Shown: positions 56,597 through 64,000 of the stretch, piece by piece
Position numbering within the stretch: position 1 is the stretch's first letter
Layout of the letters: each line of letters starts with the position of its first letter
From: Cycas panzhihuaensis
Taxonomy: Eukaryota > Cycadophyta
Length of the DNA stretch: 64,000 nt
Assembly: GCA_023213395.1 (NCBI GenBank)
Contig: CM041465.1
Span: 86,869,741 to 86,933,740 of the forward strand
Reading direction: 5' to 3'
Program-made: the position numbers and the translations under genes
Notes under the pieces: model-generated
The model's input: only the letters and a program-made list of their open reading frames with translations
Told to the model about the DNA's origin: nothing
Databases searched by the model: none

Positions 56597-57362
56597 TGAG
56601 TGGCTTGCAAATGTCTTAAGGATGTCATGTCAAACCATTAGCTCATAATCTTATGAGTAGTGAATGATTTAGAAATCTTAACTGCTAGATTGCATGAAAG
56701 AAAACTATGTAATTTAATTTCCCATATGTAGTCTTCCTAATTATATTCCTATATCACTAGGCCAATACAAGAAGTAAAAACCACCATAAGCAAGATAAAA
56801 ACTCTACCTAGGAAAAAGTCATCTCATATACCTTATATTTGTGGTTATAATGCACCCTCAAGTACATTGGTCTATCATGAGATGGGGGCACACACACTAC
56901 TCACATGGCTATAATATTATTCCCTTCAAACCATACATTGGTCTATCACGTTTTATTCATTGGAAGAAGATGTATATATGCATTAGACTTTTACAACTAA
57001 TTTCAACAAACCAACAACCAAGAATCTTAGCAAATTGTCCTAACACTAATAGCTAATTAACTGTTATGAGCTTTGGTCACATGTCGAAGTCTAGGAAATG
57101 ATTAACTATCAAGTTATCGACATCACATATGTAGTAATCTTAGAGTTACTATAGTTACCACAAATTATATAAAATAAAAGTTAGATGGGAATTCCTCCCA
57201 TACCAACTAAAGCCAAATTCCAAAAAGATGACTATCATAATATCCTCATCAAAGTACATATAGGTTGTAGTTAATGTGACCAATTAATACATCAAATCAT
57301 AAATGGTGAGAAGAAAAAAATGCGGAAAGTAGGATGATGAGGCACAAAATTGGATCTCATCA
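56597..57362. repeat. Direct repeat D1 (LTR-like, left copy)
   Basis: About 766 bp matching 61,778-62,510 at moderate similarity along its whole length. Shared landmarks include 'cactaggccaa', 'ttattc(a/t)tt..aagaagat', 'ctaacactaata' and 'gatga(g)gcac(a/c)aaatt'. The left edge reads TGAGTGGC and the right edge CTCATCA, consistent with TG..CA, but the partner has TA at both ends. No target duplication, primer site or polypurine tract could be seen. Confidence 0.65.
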
Positions 57363-60300
57363 TTTCGCCTGTACTATTCTTCCCTTTGTCCTGAAGGGGT
57401 CTTCTTTGGTCTTCTATCTTCCTCCACTCCATATTTCATTGTTTACTGCTTTATTATCACTTTAATTTTTAAATGTTCATTAAGTTCTCAACTGTCATTG
57501 AAGATTGTAATAGTTGATCTTGGAAAGCTTAGGCAGATCAAATCTTCATTGTTGCAACATTGTCCTCTTCAAAAGAAAATGAATAAATCTCATAAATTAA
57601 TCACTATTGCTTTATGTTGTGTCACCAAGAGACTCTCAATTCCTAAGCTCATGTATGTATGATAGCCGAAATAACAATGCTCTAAATGTTGCATTTAGTT
57701 GTAATTACTCAAGGTTATCATATCTGAATTATGATAACCTCAAAAATCTTGTTTTGGTTATTATGTGCTAACTTAAACTTCATATTCTTTTCTATCTTTG
57801 AAATTATCTACTTGTTGAAATCTTGTTGCGATGTTTCTAAACATGTTCGTTGTCTATCAACAATCTCTTCAATTTAGTTATTAATCTTATATGCACAACA
57901 TCTTCAATCAATCTGCAATATATTATGTAGGTTGTATGCCAAACCTACATCCATCATGTCCATATGTCCATGTTTGCTTCATGCCACTTTGAAGACCAAT
58001 GCTACTGCATTGCCTAATGTTTCCTTGATGTGTCTATCTTAGACTTATGATGACTCTATAATGTTGCCCCCCTACCCTACTGAAATAGACACCTCTTAAT
58101 GGCCTAAACATTGAGCTTACGTCAGCTACTATTGTCTTAAAATTTGTGTGGTTGTCTCAATTGTAACTAAAAACTTTACTAGGTGGTGATGTTGAGCATA
58201 TGAATGTTGGTAGGCTTGGCCAAGGCCAGCCTAGAATTCACATGCATCTCTATCATAGGGATGGAAAGAATACATCACATGCAACATCTCCCCTATTGAA
58301 ATCTACAGTCCATCCTTGGGGCTAGTATACGATCATTATGTTAATTACATCGGTTACTACATAGACTTCCCTTAGAATAATGCTAAAAGGGGAAAATATT
58401 ACATCAAATCTTTCAATAAATGCATTGGGTTGCAATCATGTCTTTATATGCACTTGAAGGCCAACTGTTTATATTCTATCCTACATTAAGAATCCTAGCC
58501 AATGAGTTAAGGAATATTACAAAGTTTAAAGTTTATTCAATTTCAAAGGGAACCAACAGTGGATGGGCATTTCCTAGCACACACACACACTACTCAACTG
58601 AACTACTAATCAAGTATTAAGCTTGCTCTTTAGGTGAATGTTCTTTTCTTCTTATCTCAAAATGTAGCTTCAACCTTTATGTCATGATTGAGCATTTGCT
58701 ACATTTAAATAATCACAAAATTTAAAGTCCATCCTTCTTTATTGGTGTAGCTAAGTTGAAAGGCAGGTTGAAGGATAACTTTAGGAATATTTCTCACAAG
58801 CACAATTGGCAAAATATGACCTTGTCATTGTGCACCAATCGTAGTTCTTTATATTGACGGATGTTTGGGTTCTTTAGATCTTCAAGCTAAGATAGCTTTG
58901 CTTGTGTCAAAATAATTCCAAAATATTCCTCAAAGATCATGTTAGCATACAAGCATCAATGAGAAGTGTTAAACATTTTAATCCTACTATTGATTGCTCT
59001 TGTTCATAATATTTTAATCATAACCTGTTATTCATTTTTCAAGGAAAGATCTTGACAAGCGCTTGAAGAAGCTCATCTACCTGAGGAAAAAAAATCCATT
59101 TTCTTTTTAATCTATCTATGATAAACCAAAACTACAAAAGAGAAACTTATTCTATCATGCCTTATAGGAAAAGGTCTTCATCATCATTAGATTTTTGCAT
59201 CTAATTTGTTGTATTGAACTGGAGGTTTCTAGAATATCTATTGGTTGTTTGGTTACTATTGTTGCTATTGGGATTTGTTGCTATCTTGTTTTGGTTCATT
59301 GTATCTTGACCATCTTGTTGTTGAATGCATTGTATGCTCCGTTGCTTTTCTCTCATAACATGCATATCTCCATCTTGCTTTATAGCTATAAGAGACTCCA
59401 GAGTGTTATTCCACAAAACTAAAGCATCTTGTATCATTTCCTCCTTCCTCAAAAGTGTAGGAGCTTGAGCATCTTGTTGGTTCCATGCTTTATGTAGTTG
59501 ATCCTATTGAGCTTGATAAGCTTCTTCTTGATTTGCACGGTCCTCTACTTCTTCTCATGAAATATGGTCCCTACTCTTAACAATTGCCACATTTTGTCCA
59601 ATTATCCATGCAACATTTTCATGTTAGCTTCTCTCAAGTTCAATCAAAGAAGTCCTTTGTATTTCAATTCTAGCCAACTATTCTAGTGCTATATCAATCA
59701 CTCTTCTTATTTAAGAAAGTGAACCAAATGCTTCAATTATTGTAGGATTGTGGGAAATGATTGATTTTATTACTTTTAGAAATGTCAATCCAACCATCTT
59801 ACTCAACATACTCTAAATCACAACTAAACAAGCTTGAAAACTTAGAACCCAATCTTTATCAATAAAACTAATTGTATCCCACTAGCCTAAACCATGATGG
59901 AGAAAACTTTGCCTTCTCATTTACTTAAGCTTCATTGATAATTCCTACAATAAGTGCACACCTTTCAACTTGTTCTTCTAAATTAGAAAAACACCATTTC
60001 CAATTTTGGCAACCTATAGGTCCTCAAATTTTGTGTCATAGAATTGTAGATGTCCAAAATCTTGTCTTTGATCTCCCTATATAGAGTAGTTGGTTCAATG
60101 TGTAGGAGACTTAATACTTTGGCCTTCTTCTCGTCCCACAAACTCCCACATACGAGGTGGAGGGATTTACAAGATCTTCATTGGTCATATTTGCTTTCAA
60201 CTTCTTATGATCTTCTTGTCAAATGCATTATTTGAATCATGTTGTAGCTTAATTACCCAATGAAGATGATCTAAAATGAACTTTCCAATTAGTGGAGAAA

Positions 60301-60430
60301 ATATGGCTTTTGAGCTTTCTTGTACTTCCAAGGCTTCAAGAGGCTTTTCAAATTTCAAAGGCTCAAATGGATTACTACCGTAGAACCATTTACCAATAGA
60401 ATGAAGCATCAAAGGCAACCCTCATGGAAA
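57363..60430 (-). pseudogene. Decayed minus-strand coding region between D1 and D2, unrecognised
   Basis: The minus strand keeps a readable glutamine-rich frame: from about 59,580 to 59,201, with E-D-R-A-N-Q-E-E-A-Y-Q, H-K-A-W-N-Q-Q-D-A-Q-A and M-R-E-K-Q-R-S-I-Q. A second open piece lies at 60,418-60,197 (E-P-L-K-F-E-K-P-L-E-A-L-E). In-frame stops are TAG and TGA. It may be Gag-like, but no capsid or zinc motif is visible. The remaining sequence down to 57,363 shows nothing recognisable. I cannot name the family. Confidence 0.35.
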
Positions 60431-60519
60431 GGGACCAATATTTGAATAATTCCAGCCCTCATAATGGCATCTCTTAAGCCGCTTTCCAAAAGAATTTTAC
60501 TAAGTGGAACTAGAGGGGT

Positions 60520-60765
60520 TCCTAACTGCTTTCCAGGGGACATCACTATTCACAACGAAGATATAGCAGATTGTCGTAGCCAATTGCTGCGTGGGCTTAC
60601 CCAGTCTTTACCTAAAATTTTGCATCTATCACAAAGGTTAGTTTGTCAGCATTTTAGAGCAACTGTAAATGCAGTGGAACAAAACCAGATGGACCTAGCC
60701 AAGCAGCATGCGGCCGTAGTCACGGTGACTCTTAATGCGGTTAATGCATATACAGAATGGGCTCT
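60520..60765 (+). pseudogene. HASTY/exportin-5-like gene fragment
   Basis: Within an open frame beginning at an ATG at 60,464, the translation carries S-Q-L-L-R-G-L-T-Q-S-L-P followed by M-D-L-A-K-Q-H-A-A-V-V and L-N-A-V-N-A-Y-T-E-W-A. I recognise this as an internal helical-repeat section of plant HASTY (exportin-5), a nuclear export receptor involved in microRNA biogenesis. Only about 80 residues of a protein of over 1,000 are present, with no intron-like break. Sequence then departs from the family. It is on the opposite strand to the PEP-carboxylase-like piece 600 bases away. Confidence 0.65.
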
Positions 60766-61329
60766 GGCAAGATCTACTTTGATTGATGCTCCATTTTCTT
60801 TTTGGCAACCTTCTCTCATACTATTGTGAATCTCCAATGCTATCGCAGAGCCAGGTTCCCGAGTCCTCCATATCAGTTTTGATGCCCAACGAGTCATCTT
60901 CTGGGCTGGACATTTCATCATACACTTGGTGGGCATGTGCCAAAAGGATCCGCTGCCAAGTTCACCAACTGCACGAAATGTATTTAGAACCGCCCCCACA
61001 TCGGTTAATAATCACAAGATATTCCCTTGAGGAGCTCTTTCATCCGCCTCTATGTGTGGATAAGCTTTTCTCTAATATGTTGTAGGATAATTTTATAAGG
61101 AGCAATATTTGGGCACAGAGTAATGTTTGGATGTAGAATTTTATCAAAGTTGGATTTACCTTCATGAGATTTTCTTTAGAAGACTGATTTGTCTTCAGCC
61201 TACTGTACTGGTAACAATAGCTGAGAAAACACCTAATCTAACTAACGATAAACTAGTAGAAACAAAACCCACATTGTCGTTTTTATCCAACTTTCTATTT
61301 TCAAACTCATTTGAAGTTCTCAAAGAGAA
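60766..61329. other. Unrecognised stretch within the gene-fragment cluster
   Basis: Open frames exist on both strands (plus 60,783-61,085; plus 61,127-61,378; minus 60,999-60,646). Base composition is gene-like rather than AT-rich. None gives a family I can name with confidence. It may hold further exon pieces plus intron sequence. Confidence 0.4.
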
Positions 61330-61640
61330 ATCCTTGGCATCTGTATGCTTTAATAAAGGCAGTTCTAACTCGATGTAGGCGTTAAGACACAATCTTCTAG
61401 AGGGACTATACGACAGTCTTCAAGCTAGCTGGAGCTTCTTCATCCATGACTCGTAGGCTTGTGATGCCTCAATTGATCTGTCTGCCATAATGCAGTGATC
61501 TCCTGCACCAGATCTTCAAGTGCTATTTATCTGTCTTTATGGCTCAAGTCGGGGTGATCATTATATTCCAATAGATGCTGTATTACCTTCCAATGTGGCC
61601 AATTTACTGTTCTGTCCTCGTCACAAATTTGCATGTCCTC
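61330..61640 (-). pseudogene. PEP carboxylase-like gene fragment (bacterial-type-like)
   Basis: The minus-strand translation reads H-L-L-E-Y-N-D-H-P-D-L-S-H, then E-D-L-V-Q-E-I-T-A-L-W-Q-T-D-Q-L-R and K-P-T. After a one-base shift it continues with D-E-E-A-P-A-S-L-K-T-V-V and later L-H-R-V-R-T-A-F-I-K. This order matches an N-terminal-half section of phosphoenolpyruvate carboxylase, the enzyme fixing bicarbonate onto PEP to give oxaloacetate. The Y-N-D-x-P-D-L wording resembles plant bacterial-type PEPC. Active-site segments are not included. Several TAG/TAA stops show it is dead. Confidence 0.7.
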
Positions 61641-61777
61641 CTCAAGATCCTTATAATTTTGAGGAACCATTCTGTAAAAACATGGGGCTGCCCCTTTCAT
61701 TCCTAGTACTTCAATTGTGTGCATGGCTTCATGCTAACACAATTTAATTACAGGTCACCCCCTCCCCTAAGTGGCTT

Positions 61778-62510
61778 TCAAAAGTCTCAAGTTTGTCATA
61801 TCAAACCAAGGGCTTATGATCTTTAGAGTAGTAAATGATTTTGAAATCTCAACTTTATGTGATCAAATTGCCTCTACATCATCTTCTTAACTACATTCCA
61901 ATGTCACTAGGCCAACATGAAAAGTAAAAATGACCAAGAGTAAGATTAAAAACTCTGTCTAAAATAAGCCACCTCATGTGCATTGCATTTGCAATTACAA
62001 TATGCCCTTTAAGTAAGGAGGTCCATCATGGGAGGGGCTACACACAACTTGCTTGGCTACAATATTATTTGCTTTAAACTATACAATTTTTTCATGTCCT
62101 ATTCATTATAAGAAGATAAATTTATACATTAGATTTTGGCAACTAATTCCAAAGAACTAATTACCAAGAATTTTAACACATTGTTCTAACACTAATAAGT
62201 AATTAATCGATATGAGTTTTACTCACATATCAAAGTTTAGGAAATGACTAACTATCAAGTTACTGACATCACAAATGTAGTAATCTCAAAGTTACTGTAC
62301 TTATCACAAATGCATAAAATAAGAGTTATATGGGTATTCCTGCCATACTAATTGAAGCCAAATCCCACTAAGATGATTATCATAATGTCCTCATAAAAAT
62401 GTATATAGATTGTACTCAATACAACTAATCGATACATGAAAGTGCTAGAATGGTAAGAAGAAAAAAAGTATTGAAAGTACGATGGTGAGGCACCAAATTC
62501 GACCTCATTA
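61778..62510. repeat. Direct repeat D2 (LTR-like, right copy)
   Basis: About 733 bp, partner of 56,597-57,362, same orientation. Left edge TAAGTGGC, right edge CTCATTA. A C-rich stretch, CCCCCTCCCC, lies directly to its left. Confidence 0.65.
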
Positions 62511-63388
62511 GTTGACAAATGGAATTATTGGTGGTTGGGAAGTGTCATCGAGATTATTAGTTTGAAACTTTGAAAACTGAACAATTTTGATATGGTTCCA
62601 TTAAGAAATTAAATTTCAGATAAATGGAGTATGGGGCAAGCAACAAAGTGACATTCACTAGAAGGGATGAAGGATGAAAGATATGCTTTTGGAACATGCA
62701 TGAAAACACTAAATCGTAAGTGAAAGGAGGTAATTTTGTCTTAAAGAGCATTGATGCTGTAACACATTATAAAGTAACATACCCAAAAATATACACTTTA
62801 AATCTTCAACAAGGGAATATGAAATAAATGTTCACTAACCTAATGTGAGAGTGAGGAATTTAAGAACCCTAGAAGTGTAGAGGGTTGGAGGTGATTAATG
62901 GAGTTTTCTTATCTTTTAATTTATCGAAAGAACTAAATTTTTCTTTAGTAGTATGAGATTGAGTCTAAATTGAAAACACATATATGAGCTCCATAAGGAG
63001 TGATTCAATAAAATAAATCTAGAAAACATGTTTTTTTCTAATGGCCTTATTAGATTAATCTAGCTTAAAAATCCCAATATTAGTTGAAGATAGGGAAATA
63101 AAAGCTGTAATAGGTTGCAAGGGAATTTATGAAGGAATGGATATCGATTGATAAACATTTAAGGTAGGTGAAGAAATTTAGGATTTAATCACTTCGATAG
63201 ATTGAGGAAGGTGTATGTCTAACTTATAATGAATTAAGACAAATTTAAAGGTTTTAAAACTAAGACATAGCCTGTGCTACATAATAAAAGTAAGCAGGAG
63301 TTGATAAGTCAGTCAAATAAATAGATTTTATGTTATTATCTAGAAATGGATTTTTATAAATTCCCATGTTTGGATTAGGATTTTGATT
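62511..63388. other. AT-rich region; no gene recognised
   Basis: Only short frames (for example minus 62,751-62,557) without recognised motifs. Possibly decayed retroelement sequence linked to the gag remnant that follows. Confidence 0.4.
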
Positions 63389-63607
63389 TCAACATTGTTG
63401 ATTCCAAGCTAACATAGAATAATTCTTAATAATATATTCATTAGGAATATGACAATTAGAGCACCAAAGCTTCTCATGACAGGTGTTCCTATGATGGTTT
63501 GTCTTATCACACCTATTACAATATAATGCGATTTTAATGTTAATACTATTAGTTCTAAGGTGATGGGGATGATTACTATGTAAGATTTGACCAAGAGAAT
63601 CTCTCAA
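63389..63607 (-). pseudogene. Retroelement gag zinc-knuckle fragment
   Basis: A 72-residue open piece has a complete C-N-R-C-D-K-T-N-H-H-R-N-T-C knuckle (C-x2-C-x4-H-x4-C). Twelve residues later comes W-C-S-N-C-H-I-P-N-E-Y, the start of a second knuckle that lacks its histidine and last cysteine. Paired knuckles at this spacing are typical of a retrotransposon Gag C terminus. No capsid or pol part is visible nearby, so it is a fragment of another element entering from the right. Confidence 0.65.
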
Positions 63608-64000
63608 CGCCTTGACTAATTAAATTAATTTTGAGGAGGAGAACAATAAGAAATGTTTTATGCAACTGCAACATGGGATTGATTTTTATTCATCAAATCT
63701 TAAACAAGGCATGTTAACTAAGTGACTAAATCAATCAACTTATTAATCAAAGAAGATGAAGTAGGTTGACCCTATAAAGTAGCCTATGAGTAGGTTGTTG
63801 AGATAATGACTAAGACGAAGTGCCAATTAAAGGGGAATTATTGTATAAAGGAATACGTTAAATAGCCTATGAGGGGGAATGTTCAAAAACTATCATGAGA
63901 CTAGATTATATCAATGCATGTTTACATTACCAAGCTATTTACTCAACTTCATTATATGATTGAAGTTTCTAATGCAACAACTTGAAATGAATAACAACAC
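63608..64000. other. AT-rich end of window; no gene recognised
   Basis: May contain the rest of the gag remnant in decayed form on the minus strand. Nothing specific is readable. Confidence 0.4.

Noticed and set aside
58580-58595. Short CA microsatellite
   Set aside because: Only about seven units; common and not informative.
60646-60999. Minus-strand frame of 117 codons with a V-L-N-T-F-R stretch
   Set aside because: A short resemblance to a PEP carboxylase segment is not sustained beyond about 15 residues, and the frame overlaps the exportin-5-like piece on the other strand. Not called.
61330-61640. Horizontal transfer of a bacterial PEP carboxylase
   Set aside because: Plants have their own bacterial-type PEPC genes, so a captured plant exon is the simpler explanation.
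60430-61777. Helitron carrying gene fragments
   Set aside because: The gene mosaic fits, but I could not find a convincing TC start or a hairpin plus CTRR end on either strand.
56597-62510. A complete LTR element bounded by D1 and D2
   Set aside because: Direct repeats are clear, but no target duplication, primer site or polypurine tract was found, and D2 lacks TG and CA ends. Kept only as LTR-like repeats.
1-64000. tRNA, rRNA, CRISPR or intact host protein-coding gene
   Set aside because: None could be supported by eye on either strand; every recognisable coding piece is a retroelement remnant or a fragment.

Overview
The window is plant nuclear DNA made almost entirely of decayed, nested LTR retrotransposons. 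I see no intact host gene and no rRNA, tRNA or CRISPR array. Seed-plant origin is supported by plant-type Ty3/Gypsy and Ty1/Copia polyproteins, a plant-mobile-domain-like pseudogene, and fragments of plant housekeeping genes (SPATA20/YyaL-like, HASTY/exportin-5-like, bacterial-type PEP carboxylase-like). The depth of nesting suggests a large, repeat-rich genome; a gymnosperm would fit, but that is inference.

Layout. (1) 1-1058 is a near-perfect copy of 41,102-42,163 and abuts a 500-N gap (1059-1558). (2) 1559-23,632 plus 34,183-36,207 holds a head-to-tail cluster of one minus-strand family: three gag copies (A, B, C), retropepsin-like regions after B and C, and four copies of a ~2.0-2.5 kb repeat (L1-L4, candidate LTRs). 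I found no reverse transcriptase or integrase in it. Between L2 and the B retropepsin lies a plus-strand plant-mobile-domain-like pseudogene. (3) 23,633-34,182 is a complete but decayed minus-strand Ty3/Gypsy element inserted in L4: paired LTRs, perfect 5-bp target duplication AGGGG, gag-PR-RT-RH-INT, and an extra ORF with an acidic and coiled-coil C terminus. (4) 37,045-41,2xx is a very decayed plus-strand Gypsy element with a 3' LTR but no visible 5' LTR. (5) 45,576-55,919 is a short LTR element with no recognised coding sequence (about 2.8 kb before insertion, duplication TTTAG), interrupted by a complete minus-strand Ty1/Copia element at 47,210-54,747 (duplication AAGAT). (6) 56,597-62,510 is bounded by diverged ~0.75 kb direct repeats and contains a decayed minus-strand ORF plus a cluster of unrelated host-gene fragments. 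(7) 62,511-64,000 carries a gag zinc-knuckle fragment.

Most notable points. The Copia element carries, between its 5' LTR and gag, two SPATA20/YyaL-like fragments in reversed order (C-terminal piece first), fused in one frame and antisense to the element. A second capture cluster at 60.4-61.7 kb juxtaposes exportin-5-like (plus) and PEP-carboxylase-like (minus) pieces. The L-repeat family keeps two neighbouring inverted repeats despite strong divergence. Three LTR elements have perfect target-site duplications, which gives a clear insertion order.

All protein calls come from reading translations by eye; no database search was run. Boundaries of the L repeats, gag copies and fragments are approximate. 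LTR, TSD, PBS and PPT coordinates were read base by base.
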